43,088 nt of DNA from Pseudobutyrivibrio ruminis (GCA_015057315.1 SVER01000029.1:1-43088), one strand, 5' to 3'; counted from the stretch's first letter, positions 32,125 through 39,529 are shown. Notes: generated from the sequence alone by a model not told the origin. Program-made: numbers and translations.

Positions 32125-33474
32125 ATGGAAGGATTATTTAAAGATAAAGCATTTTTAAAAAGATTAGTTAATCTTACATTGCCACTGGCATTTCAGGCAT
32201 TGATGCTAGCCCTTGTGGCAGCCAGTGATGCTGTGATGTTAGGCCGTGTAGAGCAGAATTCTATGGCGGCAGTTTCCCTTGCAACTCAGATTCAGTTTAT
32301 TCAGAATATGATGCTATGTGCTGTGACAGGCTCTATTGCAATACTAGGCGCTCAGTACTGGGGCAAAGGAGACAAGCAGACTATCCATAAGATATTTGGA
32401 ATGAGCCTTCGAATTGCTTTTGTAATATCTTTATTTGTGTGCGTACTTTGTGTAGGATTTTCCAGACAGCTGATGATGATATTTGCCAGTGATTCAGAGC
32501 TTATTAGGATCGGTGCAGGGTACTTGCGCATAGCTGGATGGTCCTATTTGCTTACAGGTTTTTCCCAGTGTTTTCTTGGAATGATGCGTGTAACAGATCA
32601 TGCCGACAGGTGTGCCTTTATCAGCTCTGGTGCTGTTGTTATTAATATCATTCTAAATGCTATTTTTATATTTGGTTTCCTTGGTATACCTGCCATGGGT
32701 GCTAATGGTGCAGCTCTTGCAACGCTTCTTGCAAGAATTATCGAACTAGTGTGGGCTGTTATTTCTTCTTATCAAAAGGATTTCATTCATCCATCTTTAG
32801 GTGATTTGATAGTAAGGGATAAGCTCTTAGCAAAGGATTATATTAGATGTGGTATGCCTCTTGCTGGTGCAGCTATGTTCTGGGGTGTTGGCTTTACTTC
32901 CTATACAGCCATAATGGGGCACTTGGGCACAGATGCAGCTGCGGCTAATTCTGTTGCAGCTGTTGTACGAGATTTGATGTGCTGCCTGTGTGATGGTATC
33001 AGCGCTGCTGGTGGCATCATTGTAGGTAATGAGTTAGGTTCAGGTGATTTGGTAAAAGGTAAGCTATACGGTAGTCGGATTGCCAGATTATCCGTTTATA
33101 TTGGATTGTTTTCTATGGTGGTAATTCTTCTTGTTACACCACTTGTTACAAGCTTTATGATACTAACACCACTTGCAAAGCGCTATCTTGTTGGCATGAT
33201 GGTGATTATGGCATTTTACATGATAGGCCGTGCTATCAATACAGTAATTATAAATGGTGTGTTTGCCTCAGGCGGCGATACTCTTTTTGATGTATATAGC
33301 CTAGCAGTAAGCATGTGGTGTATTGCAGTGCCGCTGGCATTTCTTGGTGCGTTTGTATTCAAATGGCCTGTACTTGCAGTATATGCTTGCACCTGTGTTG
33401 ACGAGGTGGGCAAGCTGCCATGGGTATTTATTCACTACAGGAAATACAAGTGGGTAAAGGATTTAACCAGATAG
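32125..33474 (+). CDS. MATE-family efflux transporter, copy 2
   Basis: 449 residues, twelve membrane helices. Bundle 1 has LVNLTLPLAFQALMLALVAA, SDAVMLGRVEQNSMAAVSLA and TGSIAILGAQYWGKGD; bundle 2 has CGMPLAGAAMFWGVGFTSY. It belongs to the same superfamily as the protein at 30220 but is clearly divergent and not a recent duplicate. ACGAGGAGAAG precedes the ATG. The DUF3237 gene follows 45 bases later and may be co-transcribed. Substrates are unknown; cationic drugs or metabolites are typical. Confidence 0.9.
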   Translation: MEGLFKDKAFLKRLVNLTLPLAFQALMLALVAASDAVMLGRVEQNSMAAVSLATQIQFIQNMMLCAVTGSIAILGAQYWGKGDKQTIHKIFGMSLRIAFVISLFVCVLCVGFSRQLMMIFASDSELIRIGAGYLRIAGWSYLLTGFSQCFLGMMRVTDHADRCAFISSGAVVINIILNAIFIFGFLGIPAMGANGAALATLLARIIELVWAVISSYQKDFIHPSLGDLIVRDKLLAKDYIRCGMPLAGAAMFWGVGFTSYTAIMGHLGTDAAAANSVAAVVRDLMCCLCDGISAAGGIIVGNELGSGDLVKGKLYGSRIARLSVYIGLFSMVVILLVTPLVTSFMILTPLAKRYLVGMMVIMAFYMIGRAINTVIINGVFASGGDTLFDVYSLAVSMWCIAVPLAFLGAFVFKWPVLAVYACTCVDEVGKLPWVFIHYRKYKWVKDLTR

Positions 33475-33519
33475 GTCTGAGTGTTTTATATGAGAATAAT
33501 GAATAGGAGATATTTATAA

Positions 33520-33915
33520 ATGGGAAAAGAGGTTTTAACTGTTAGAGTTCGAATTAAAGAAGCGTTAGAGGTTAAGGGCAGCAGTAATGGGGCTACCATG
33601 ATTCTTTTTGATGGTGATTGTGATTGCGATAATTTTAAAGGCAAAATTTTACCTGGCGGAGTTGACACCCAGCGTATAGGGGAGGATGGCCTTGTAAGCC
33701 TTTCTGCTAGATACATTATGGAAGGTGTAGATAGGAATGGCCAGGCTTGCCGTATTTTCATCGAAAACAATGGCAAGATTCTTGCTGATGGCAGCATGGC
33801 CACAAGGCCTTATGTGCTTACAGATAGTGCAGCTCTTAAGTTTTTAGAGGACGCTTCATTGACTGGTACAGTGGAAGGGGCGCCAGAGGGAGTTGTTATT
33901 CATATTTTTGACTAG
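33520..33915 (+). CDS. DUF3237-like small beta-barrel protein
   Basis: 131 residues. The pattern NFKGKILPGGVDTQRI, then LSARYIMEGVDRNGQACRIFIE and NNGKILADG, resembles DUF3237 proteins, which form a lipocalin-like beta barrel. It is cytoplasmic with no signal peptide. The N-terminal part (VRVRIKEALEVKGSSNGATM, then DGDCDCDNF) is acidic and contains two cysteines. Function unknown. AGGAG lies about ten bases before the ATG. It follows the second MATE gene closely, so it may be the last gene of that transcript. Confidence 0.65.
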   Translation: MGKEVLTVRVRIKEALEVKGSSNGATMILFDGDCDCDNFKGKILPGGVDTQRIGEDGLVSLSARYIMEGVDRNGQACRIFIENNGKILADGSMATRPYVLTDSAALKFLEDASLTGTVEGAPEGVVIHIFD

Positions 33916-33937
33916 TTTATTTTTATAACAGTCATCA

Positions 33938-33967
33938 TTGATTCCGAGAAAAAAGATATGATACAAT
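33938..33967 (+). promoter_or_regulatory. promoter of the nitroreductase gene
   Basis: TTGATT (33938-33943), 18-bp spacer, TACAAT (33962-33967). Start near 33974. Confidence 0.5.
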
Positions 33968-34022
33968 CAAGTCGTTAGTTTATACTAACTGGATAAATTT
34001 TCTTAACAATAGGAGGTAATTT

Positions 34023-34565
34023 ATGGAATTTCAACAGGTTATAGACACTAGACAAAGCGTTAGATCTTTTAATGGAAAACAGGTTTCTGAAGATGTTTTA
34101 CGCGAAATGGTATCAGCTGCATCAGCTGCCCCTTCTTGGAAAAACACTCAGACATCTAGATATTACTGTATCTCTAATCCAGAACAGGTAAACAAATTCA
34201 GAGAGACTGTATTGCCTGAGTTTAATCAGAATAGTACAAAGGGTGCAACAGCTTATGTTGTTACCACATATAGAAAAAATATTTCAGGCTTCAACAAAGC
34301 AACAGGTGAGGCAGATAATGAAGTTGGCAATGGCTGGGGTGCTTATGATCTTGGCTTACATGATATGTTGCTTTGCGCAAAGGCTGTTGAACTTGGGGTA
34401 GATACACTTATTATGGGATTAAGAGATGCTGATGTTGTGGCAGATTTCTGTAAAATTCCAGAAGATGAACAGGTAATGAGTATCATTGCCGTTGGTTACA
34501 GAACAGATTCAGTTACCCAAAAACCACCTCGCAAGAGTGTTGATGATATTGCAAAGTTTATATAG
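34023..34565 (+). CDS. nitroreductase family protein
   Basis: 180 residues. FMN-binding pattern: RQSVRSFNGKQVSEDVLREM at the start, SAAPSWKNTQTSRYYCI (phosphate-binding Ser/Asn), LGLHDMLLCAKAVELGVDTL and MGLRDADVV, and near the C-terminus VMSIIAVGYRTDS. It is a dimeric cytoplasmic flavoprotein using NAD(P)H to reduce nitro compounds, quinones or enones. Its short form resembles the small Clostridial nitroreductases. The ribosome site GGAGG is strong. The gene is monocistronic, with a terminator directly after. Confidence 0.9.
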   Translation: MEFQQVIDTRQSVRSFNGKQVSEDVLREMVSAASAAPSWKNTQTSRYYCISNPEQVNKFRETVLPEFNQNSTKGATAYVVTTYRKNISGFNKATGEADNEVGNGWGAYDLGLHDMLLCAKAVELGVDTLIMGLRDADVVADFCKIPEDEQVMSIIAVGYRTDSVTQKPPRKSVDDIAKFI

Positions 34566-34574
34566 TATTGGAAG

Positions 34575-34602
34575 AGAGATATCTACTAAGGTATCTCTTT
34601 TT
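34575..34602 (+). terminator. terminator of the nitroreductase gene
   Basis: AGAGATA (34575-34581) pairs with TATCTCT (34592-34598), followed by TTTTG. Confidence 0.75.
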
Positions 34603-34650
34603 GTTCAAATAATGTACTCATAAAAGTACTAAGAAGCTTAGAAGGTTCAA

Positions 34651-34679
34651 TTGTGAAAACAGAACATTTGTGCTATATT
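34651..34679 (+). promoter_or_regulatory. promoter of the holin-like toxin
   Basis: TTGTGA (34651-34656), 17-bp spacer, TATATT (34674-34679). Start near 34686, giving a 107-base structured leader. ATCTCCC (34727-34733) in the leader can pair with the ribosome site GGGAGGT (34779-34785), as in type I toxin mRNAs that hide their SD. Confidence 0.6.
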
Positions 34680-34792
34680 TATTCATGCAGTTTATCTGCA
34701 CTGAAAGTACCCATGACGAGGTGGAAATCTCCCGAGCCATTCTATAAGGTGCTCCACAGAGTGGATGTCACTATGGAAGGGAGGTGACGCAC

Positions 34793-34915
34793 ATGACGGA
34801 CTATGAAATCTTGATGATTATGCTAACGATGTTAGCATTGCTTTTTACAGCTTGTGGTTTCTTACTGGCGTTGCTTAGCTTTCTCGATAAGAGGAACAAC
34901 ATGCGAAAAAAATAA
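34793..34915 (+). CDS. putative holin-like toxin of a type I toxin-antitoxin system
   Basis: 40 residues: MTDYEILMIMLTMLALLFTA, then CGFLLALLSF and LDKRNNMRKK. A short polar start, one membrane helix (~8-31) and a basic tail match the putative holin-like toxin family and the TxpA/BsrG group of membrane toxins. The ribosome site GGGAGGTGA is near perfect but can be masked by the upstream ATCTCCC. The 3' end overlaps the predicted antisense RNA, whose terminator covers the stop codon. If free, the peptide would depolarise the membrane. It is too short for standard gene callers. Confidence 0.78.
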   Translation: MTDYEILMIMLTMLALLFTACGFLLALLSFLDKRNNMRKK

Positions 34916-35009
34916 TGCCTCTCTCGTCGGCAAACGAAAGAGGCGGCTCTCACTGAGAGCTAATTAACTCTAATTCGGGAGCATCCACTTTGGAGTGGGT
35001 GCTTTCTTT
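34906..35009 (-). ncRNA. predicted antisense RNA antitoxin, ~104 nt
   Basis: The minus-strand promoter (TTGAAT, 17 bp, TATATT) starts near 35009. Transcription runs left to the stem GCCTCTTTCG/CGAGAGAGGC (34944-34935 with 34926-34917), followed by ATTATTTTTTT (34916-34906), a textbook terminator. The RNA is fully complementary to the 3' part of the toxin mRNA, from its own terminator back to the toxin stop codon. Convergent 3' overlap with separate promoters and terminators is the layout of TxpA/RatA and BsrG/SR4 in Bacillus. A loop GCTCTC-ACT-GAGAGC (34946-34960) is a likely kissing site. Confidence 0.68.
34980..35009 (+). terminator. terminator of the toxin mRNA
   Basis: AGCATCCACT (34980-34989) pairs with AGTGGGTGCT (34994-35003), TTGG loop, then TTCTTTA. 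It lies at the 5' end of the antisense RNA. Confidence 0.85.
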
Positions 35010-35015
35010 ATTTAT

Positions 35016-35044
35016 AATATAGCATCTTTGGAATATAGATTCAA
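35016..35044 (-). promoter_or_regulatory. promoter of the antisense RNA
   Basis: On the minus strand TTGAAT (35044-35039), 17-bp spacer, TATATT (35021-35016). It lies between the stop codon of the minus-strand XRE gene and the toxin terminator, where no protein gene needs a promoter. Confidence 0.65.
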
Positions 35045-35051
35045 CGATAAT

Positions 35052-35258
35052 TTAGTTCTGGGTTTCTCTAAATAAATCATCATAGTTAACACCAAGTGCA
35101 TTTTTTAGTTTTTCCAATGTATCAAACTTAATAGAACTAGTTTCATTATTGTATATTTTATTAAAGTTTTGATAACTCATTGGTTCCATTCTTTTGAAGA
35201 GCCAATATTTTGTATGTTCTTGTTCATCTAGTATTTCATCAATTCTCAGTTGGAGCAT
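35052..35258 (-). CDS. XRE-family helix-turn-helix regulator, 68 residues
   Basis: A single Cro/C1-type helix-turn-helix domain. It begins MLQLRIDEILDEQEHTKYWL; residues ~14-50 hold the HTH (FKRMEPMSYQNFNKIYNNET) and it ends FDTLEKLKNALGVNYDDLFR. That is a whole small YozG-like regulator. AGGGGA lies six bases before the ATG. It is divergent from the zinc-ribbon/DUF4352 gene and lies directly upstream, on the same strand, of the antisense RNA promoter. It may regulate itself and its divergent neighbour. No toxin partner of protein-antitoxin type is next to it. Confidence 0.82.
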   Translation of the reverse strand: MLQLRIDEILDEQEHTKYWLFKRMEPMSYQNFNKIYNNETSSIKFDTLEKLKNALGVNYDDLFRETQN

Positions 35259-35387
35259 AAATTTCCCCTCTCATCTTTTGAATTGATTATAGGATTTCTC
35301 TAATTCACAGATAATTCATTTATACATTATATAATCTATACATCAGATATCTATACACATATTAATTGTTAAAGGAGGAGCTATTTT
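35259..35387. promoter_or_regulatory. divergent control region between the XRE regulator and the DUF4352 gene
   Basis: 129 AT-rich bases. A TATAAT (35330-35335) is present without a convincing -35. CTATACA occurs twice (35336-35342 and 35350-35356) as a direct repeat with a 14-bp period, a possible binding site for the XRE protein. Confidence 0.35.
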
Positions 35388-36074
35388 ATGGCAAAAATTG
35401 TCAAATGTAAAACATGTGGTGCAGAAATTGCAGCAAACGCAAAGGTATGTCCATCTTGTGGGGCAAAAAATAATAAACCAATCTTTAAACAATGGTGGTT
35501 TTGGGTGATTGTACTAATACTTTTAATAGGTATTGGCGGTGGGGCATCAAAAAATGATACTCCAAGTAAAGTTGATGATGTTGATGTAGCAAAAGAATCT
35601 ACAGTAGATACAGAAACAAAACAAGAAGAAGTTACGGAAGAGCAAACAATATTTACTATCGGAGATACCGTTGATTACAATGGCATACAAGTAAAATTGT
35701 CTTCAGCAATCTTATCAAATGGCGATGGGCAGTTTGTTGTCCCTGATGAAGGAAAACAATTTTTATGCTTAATAATTGATATAAATAATACTTCATCATC
35801 TGACATAGCGGTTAGTTCTATGGCTTCTTTTGAAGCGTATTGTGACGAGTACTCTTTAATGCAAGATATAATAGGGTTGCAAGCTCCAGAAGTAGATGGT
35901 CTCAATCAGTTGGATGGCAACGTTGCTGCTGGAAAGCGTATGAATGGAAAGATTTGTTATCAAGTTCCTTCAGATTTTAAAACATTTGAATTAAATTATT
36001 CGCCTAGTTTTTGGGGAAATAAAAATGTTACATTCGTAATAAACAGTGATGACGTGGATCGCTCTGGATTATAA
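35388..36074 (+). CDS. zinc-ribbon, membrane-anchored DUF4352 protein
   Basis: 228 residues. The N-terminal zinc ribbon is CKTCGAEIAANAKVCPSCG (residues ~6-24). A membrane helix (WWFWVIVLILLIGIGGGA, ~36-53) follows, then an acidic linker and an extracellular immunoglobulin-like DUF4352/telokin-like domain (~85-225) with FTIGDTVDYNGIQVKLSSA and KQFLCLIIDINNTSSSDI. Such proteins are common envelope proteins of Firmicutes with unknown role; the ribbon stays in the cytoplasm. AGGAGG lies ten bases before the ATG. Divergent from the XRE regulator, which may control it. Confidence 0.82.
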   Translation: MAKIVKCKTCGAEIAANAKVCPSCGAKNNKPIFKQWWFWVIVLILLIGIGGGASKNDTPSKVDDVDVAKESTVDTETKQEEVTEEQTIFTIGDTVDYNGIQVKLSSAILSNGDGQFVVPDEGKQFLCLIIDINNTSSSDIAVSSMASFEAYCDEYSLMQDIIGLQAPEVDGLNQLDGNVAAGKRMNGKICYQVPSDFKTFELNYSPSFWGNKNVTFVINSDDVDRSGL

Positions 36075-36104
36075 ACAACAGTTGTTACATTAGTCATATA
36101 GTAT

Positions 36105-36284
36105 GCGCGAGACGGGGTGCGGGTGTCCGGTGGACACCTCTGCGAAGCAGAAGCAACGACCGAGCCGGCAGGCGAGACCTCGAACCTTCGAGGCCCGTAT
36201 GGGCCTACGCGCGAGACGAGATTAAGGAAACATCACGATTTCTCATCGCAAGCTCGATAAATCGTGATAGGTCGTCCCGTCTCG
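36105..36284 (-). repeat. GC-rich hairpin island with tRNA-Gly 3'-end fragments
   Basis: No ORF; base composition is far richer in GC than the surroundings. GCGCGAGACGGG (36105-36116) and GCGCGAGACG (36209-36218) repeat the 3' end of the neighbouring tRNA-Gly in the same orientation. GCGAGAC-CTCGAACC (36172-36186) looks like a shortened tRNA T-arm. Hairpins: GGTGTCC-GGT-GGACACC (36122-36138), TCTGC-GAA-GCAGA (36139-36151), CCTCGAA/TTCGAGG (36178-36193), GGCCC/GGGCC (36192-36205), and a nested one with CGAGACG (36212-36218)/CGTCTCG (36278-36284) enclosing ATCACGATTT (36232-36241)/AAATCGTGAT (36259-36268). Confidence 0.65.
36183..36206 (+). repeat. 24-nt repeat, left copy (inverted partner at 42212-42235)
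   Basis: A 24-base word starting AACCTTCGAGG and ending CGTATGGGCCT occurs here and, as a perfect reverse complement, at 42212-42235. Both copies lie just outside the terminators of the two tRNA-Gly genes. Confidence 0.85.
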
Positions 36285-36305
36285 ATGTAAAGTGCTCTTT
36301 AATAC

Positions 36306-36340
36306 AAAAAATGAGGTCACCCATTTGGATGACCTCATTT
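36306..36340 (-). terminator. terminator of the left tRNA-Gly
   Basis: AAATGAGGTCA (36309-36319) pairs with TGACCTCATTT (36330-36340); on the minus strand it ends in a T-run (complement of 36306-36310). Confidence 0.85.
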
Positions 36341-36353
36341 TTTATATTAAAAG

Positions 36354-36426
36354 AGCGCGAGACGGGACTCGAACCCGCGACCCCCACCTTGGCAAGGTGG
36401 TGCTCCACCAACTGAGCCACTCGCGC
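36354..36426 (-). tRNA. tRNA-Gly(GCC), left copy
   Basis: A 73-base cloverleaf read on the minus strand. Acceptor GCGCGAG pairs with CTCGCGC, D arm GCTC/GAGC, anticodon arm CCACC-TTGCCAA-GGTGG with anticodon GCC at 36393-36391, and T arm GCGGG-TTCGAGT-CCCGT. The discriminator is T and CCA is not encoded. It is identical base for base to the copy at 42086. Confidence 0.97.
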
Positions 36427-36467
36427 AAATCTTGCTGAATCAGCTGTTTGCCTCAACAACAATATGT

Positions 36468-36496
36468 ATTCTATAGTACAACCGCTCATAAGTCAA
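36468..36496 (-). promoter_or_regulatory. promoter of the left tRNA-Gly
   Basis: On the minus strand TTGACT (36496-36491), 17-bp spacer, TAGAAT (36473-36468). The right tRNA has the same two hexamers, the same spacing and a related leader (TATTGTTGTTGAGG). Confidence 0.8.
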
Positions 36497-36537
36497 GGGA
36501 TTTTCTAAAGTTGCAAAGCTTTAAAAAATCCCTTTGT
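36495..36537. terminator. hairpin between the lipoprotein gene and the tRNA promoter
   Basis: AAGGGATTTT (36495-36504) pairs with AAAATCCCTT (36525-36534), with an inner TAAAG/CTTTA. The T-run (TTTGTTTTT) is on the plus-strand side. On the minus strand it can end the lipoprotein transcript, and its last bases are the -35 of the tRNA promoter. Confidence 0.6.
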
Positions 36538-36558
36538 TTTTCAGACAATTCAGTCCTC

Positions 36559-37104
36559 TTATTTGTTCATTGCGCTGTCGTATTCGATAGAAATAAGACT
36601 GTCTCCGTCAAAGATAAATACTAGTGTCATATCACCCTTTTGGTATTTCATAGAGCTAGAATCTTCTTCGGTAGCCTGACCGTATGCACCTACGATATCC
36701 TCGCGGCTGCTAGATAAATCTATGCCTTCTGCGGTAGCAACATTATCAGTGCGAAGCATTACATATAAAACCTTGTCAACATCTCCATCAGGGTATGTCT
36801 GGATTTCAAAATCACTGTAGGTGTAAAGCTTGCCAATACCATCAGCGGCGCAGCTAGGAGATTCAAAATAGTTACTTGGCTCACCAAGCTTGTCGATAAT
36901 AGGAGCAACATCAGCGTCTACAGGAATATCCATTCCATCGTAGTTAAATACATAGCCAGTTTGTGTGTTAGCTGTTTGCTCTGAGCCAGATGCCTTCTGA
37001 GTACTGTTAGATTCGATTACCTTAGTGTCGTTGGAATTGCCACATGCAACAAGTGACAATGTCATTGCTGTAACTAAGCATAAAGTAAGTAATTTGTTTT
37101 TCAT
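36559..37104 (-). CDS. lipoprotein, hypothetical
   Basis: 181 residues from the second of two adjacent ATGs (37104; GGAGG seven bases upstream; 37107 is also possible). Signal peptide with lipobox LVAC near residue 21, a Ser/Thr/Gln/Asn-rich linker to ~50, then a compact domain. VFNYDGMDIPVDADVAPIID, LYTYSDFEIQTYPDG and MTLVFIFDGDSLISIEYD suggest alternating strands like beta-lactamase-inhibitor-type or PepSY-like lipoproteins, but no family is firmly recognised. It is anchored outside the membrane. It lies 15-18 bases after the transglutaminase-like gene in the same operon, so the two may work together at the cell surface. Confidence 0.75.
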   Translation of the reverse strand: MKNKLLTLCLVTAMTLSLVACGNSNDTKVIESNSTQKASGSEQTANTQTGYVFNYDGMDIPVDADVAPIIDKLGEPSNYFESPSCAADGIGKLYTYSDFEIQTYPDGDVDKVLYVMLRTDNVATAEGIDLSSSREDIVGAYGQATEEDSSSMKYQKGDMTLVFIFDGDSLISIEYDSAMNK

Positions 37105-37122
37105 CATTATTCCTCCAAATAT

Positions 37123-38352
37123 TTATTGTATATGTGGGTATTTACTTGGGTCATAGTTGTGAGTGTTCTTATGGGCGTTGGAATATTCCCACAAATCCGC
37201 ATCGTGCCAGTAGAAGATAAGTGTGCCATCCAGCTGCAGATTTGGATCGTAGTGATACCAGCCTTCGCCTATATCAATCAGTAGCCAGTAGTGACCACGG
37301 GTGTCGCGGATTTTTTCTATCTCCATGTTTTTGATACCAAGCCTATTAAGCATGACTTCGGCGGTTTTCTGTTTGACTGTGCAGTCACCGATTCTGTAAA
37401 ACATGCCCTTGTAGGCAGCGGAAAGAAGATCATCTATACCGGCTGTTTCAGAGTAGGTGATGTTCTTAACAACCCAGTCAAAAACAGCTTTAGCCTGCTG
37501 CTTTTGAGTCATGCCTTCAGTGATGATTTCTGAAAGGATTTCATCTGCTTTTGCATTGACAGTTTCTTCGGTGGCTTCGGAAATCTTGGCAGATACAATC
37601 TTTATAGTAGTGGTTTTCTCAGATACATTTCCAGCTGCATCGGTGGCAGTGTAGGTTACCTTGTAGGTGCCACGCTTGTCAGGATTAACTGAGGAAGTGT
37701 CCACCTCTAGCTTAGGATTATCATCCTTATCATCTGTGACAGTAACGTTCTTTTTATAAGAAATAGCATCTCCCTGCGAAACTGTTAATGGTTCCACACC
37801 TGCGATTTCTGGTGGGGTAACATCATCTACAACAGTGCAAGGAATTACACTTTCGGTGGTGTTTCCAGAAGAATCTGCAACAAGCACAACAATATCGAAC
37901 TTCCCCTCTTTAGTGAAATTGTATGGCTCTTTAAAATCGATGGAACAGTTTGTAACATCGATAACAGAATCTACCAAATCAGCTGCTGTAGGTGGGGTAG
38001 CAGTTGTGTACATTTCGATGGAATCAGTGGCAAGTGTTACAGCTGGCGCTGTGGTATCCTGAACATGCAGTGTGCTGTGATAAGTCTGATTACCAAATAC
38101 GGGCATCTTCCACTTAATAGTTATTTTGTAATCGTCAGGAACCATTAAATCGAAGCTGGTATCTTTGGAAAATGAGACATTATCAGCAGGATGCTTTAGA
38201 AAATCATCCACATTGCATTTGTCTGTGCCTGCTTCTATATAAACCTCAGAATAAACTAAATCTGACTGAGAAAAATAGAAGATGAAGCCGGCAGAAGCAA
38301 CTCCCAAAACCATAATAAGTGGGATTAAAATTAACAATAATTTGCGTTTCAT
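37123..38352 (-). CDS. surface transglutaminase-like protein with Ig-like domains
   Basis: 409 residues. N-terminal membrane anchor MKRKLLLILIPLIMVLGVAS (~1-27), then two or three bacterial Ig-like/DUF5011-type domains (~90-250, repeated DTTAP/DVTPP and GTYKVTYTATDAAGNVSEKT), and a C-terminal transglutaminase-like core (~265-400). Its triad is Cys in GDCTVKQKTAEVML, His in RGHYWLLIDIG and Asp in WYHYDPN. It faces the outside of the cell and may process or link wall-associated peptides. It resembles the protein at 26428 only in the catalytic core. First gene of a two-gene operon with the lipoprotein. Confidence 0.84.
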   Translation of the reverse strand: MKRKLLLILIPLIMVLGVASAGFIFYFSQSDLVYSEVYIEAGTDKCNVDDFLKHPADNVSFSKDTSFDLMVPDDYKITIKWKMPVFGNQTYHSTLHVQDTTAPAVTLATDSIEMYTTATPPTAADLVDSVIDVTNCSIDFKEPYNFTKEGKFDIVVLVADSSGNTTESVIPCTVVDDVTPPEIAGVEPLTVSQGDAISYKKNVTVTDDKDDNPKLEVDTSSVNPDKRGTYKVTYTATDAAGNVSEKTTTIKIVSAKISEATEETVNAKADEILSEIITEGMTQKQQAKAVFDWVVKNITYSETAGIDDLLSAAYKGMFYRIGDCTVKQKTAEVMLNRLGIKNMEIEKIRDTRGHYWLLIDIGEGWYHYDPNLQLDGTLIFYWHDADLWEYSNAHKNTHNYDPSKYPHIQ

Positions 38353-38477
38353 TTCATCGTCCTATCTATATATAATTTTCATAAGAAATTATAGTCGATT
38401 TCAGGTAAAAAACAAAGAGTAAGAAGATATGTATATTTTGCTATAAATATTATTGATAACTAGATATAAAATCTTGG

Positions 38478-38483
38478 TATAAT
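38478..38483 (+). promoter_or_regulatory. extended -10 promoter of metQ
   Basis: TTGGTATAAT: consensus TATAAT at 38478-38483 preceded by TGG. TTGATA 19 bp upstream is a poor -35. The ~70-base leader has no recognisable SAM-riboswitch or T-box core. Confidence 0.5.
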
Positions 38484-38557
38484 AAACCCCATTGAATAAC
38501 CTGTGAGGGTGTGATAGAGTCTCATTCATAGAATAACGGATATGGAGGAGACAAAAT

Positions 38558-39451
38558 ATGAAAAAGAATTTATCTAAGTTAGTAAGCTTATCATTAGCTT
38601 CAATAATCACAGCAGGTGCATTAGTAGGCTGCGGCAGCGCATCAGAATCTAACACTTCAGAGCCTAGCACTAATGCAGCTAGCGATTCATCCACAGCGAC
38701 AGAGAGCACAAAAGAGCTCGAAACTATTACAGTTGCAGCATCGGCAACACCACATGCTGAGATCCTTGAGGCAGCAAAGGAAGCTCTTAAGGAGCAGGGA
38801 TATGACCTTCAGGTGACAGTTTTTGATGATTATGTTCAGCCTAATGAGGTTGTTGAAGCTGGAGATTTTGATGCAAACTACTTCCAGCACATCCCATACC
38901 TTAACAGCTTCAATGAAGAACATGGCACACATCTTGTAGATGCAGGTGACATTCATTACGAGCCATTTGGAATTTATCCAGGCACAAAGTCATCCCTTGA
39001 TGATGTTGCTAAGGGCGATGTTATTGCAATCCCTAACGATACTACAAACGAGGCTAGAGCGCTCTTGCTTCTTCAGGACAACGGACTTCTTACATTAAAG
39101 GATGGTGTTGGTTTAGAGGCAACAGTTAATGACATCACAGAGAATCCTTACGACCTTGACTTTGAGGAACTTGAAGCAGCACAGGTTGCACGTGTTGTAG
39201 GTGAGGTTGCATTCGTTGTATTAAATGGTAACTATGCACTTGAAGCTGGTTATTCTGTAGCTAAGGATTCTATCGCTTATGAGTCATCTGATTCTGTAGC
39301 AGCAGAGACATACGTTAACATCATTGCAGTTGCGGAAGGTCATGAGAATGATGCAAAGATTCAGGCATTAGTATCTGTTCTTAAGTCAGATGATATTAAG
39401 AAGTTTATCGAGGATAATTATGATGGAGCAGTTGTTTTCTACGATAAGTAG
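38558..39451 (+). CDS. metQ: methionine ABC transporter substrate-binding lipoprotein (MetQ/NlpA)
   Basis: 297 residues. Signal peptide with lipobox LVGC (Cys near 25), a 25-residue Ser/Thr/Asn-rich linker, then the NlpA fold: ITVAASATPHAEILEAAKEA, VEAGDFDANYFQHIPYLNSF, GDVIAIPNDTTNEARAL and VVLNGNYALEAG. These segments bind methionine (D- or L-) in MetQ; close homologues take methionine derivatives. It is anchored outside the membrane and passes ligand to MetN/MetI, encoded downstream. A hairpin after the gene probably lowers metNI expression relative to it. GGAGG precedes the ATG. Confidence 0.9.
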   Translation: MKKNLSKLVSLSLASIITAGALVGCGSASESNTSEPSTNAASDSSTATESTKELETITVAASATPHAEILEAAKEALKEQGYDLQVTVFDDYVQPNEVVEAGDFDANYFQHIPYLNSFNEEHGTHLVDAGDIHYEPFGIYPGTKSSLDDVAKGDVIAIPNDTTNEARALLLLQDNGLLTLKDGVGLEATVNDITENPYDLDFEELEAAQVARVVGEVAFVVLNGNYALEAGYSVAKDSIAYESSDSVAAETYVNIIAVAEGHENDAKIQALVSVLKSDDIKKFIEDNYDGAVVFYDK

Positions 39452-39493
39452 AAACAATCTTGACCTAAAATTCAACAAAGGGTAATCTTAATA

Positions 39494-39529
39494 GAGTGTA
39501 GCGGGTGGAAAACTGCCATTGCTACACTC
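39494..39529 (+). terminator. leaky intra-operon hairpin between metQ and metN
   Basis: GAGTGTAGC (39494-39502) pairs with GCTACACTC (39521-39529), followed by ATTTGTTGTT. The weak T-run suits partial readthrough into metN. Confidence 0.65.

Noticed and set aside
36205..36489. 94-residue minus-strand protein
   Set aside because: The frame runs through the tRNA-Gly gene and its terminator.
36559..38352. Surface transglutaminase operon as part of the methionine transport locus
   Set aside because: It is divergent from metQ with a separate promoter region and no shared function is visible.
38478..38557. SAM riboswitch or T-box ahead of metQ
   Set aside because: The leader is too short and has neither the S-box core nor a T-box sequence.
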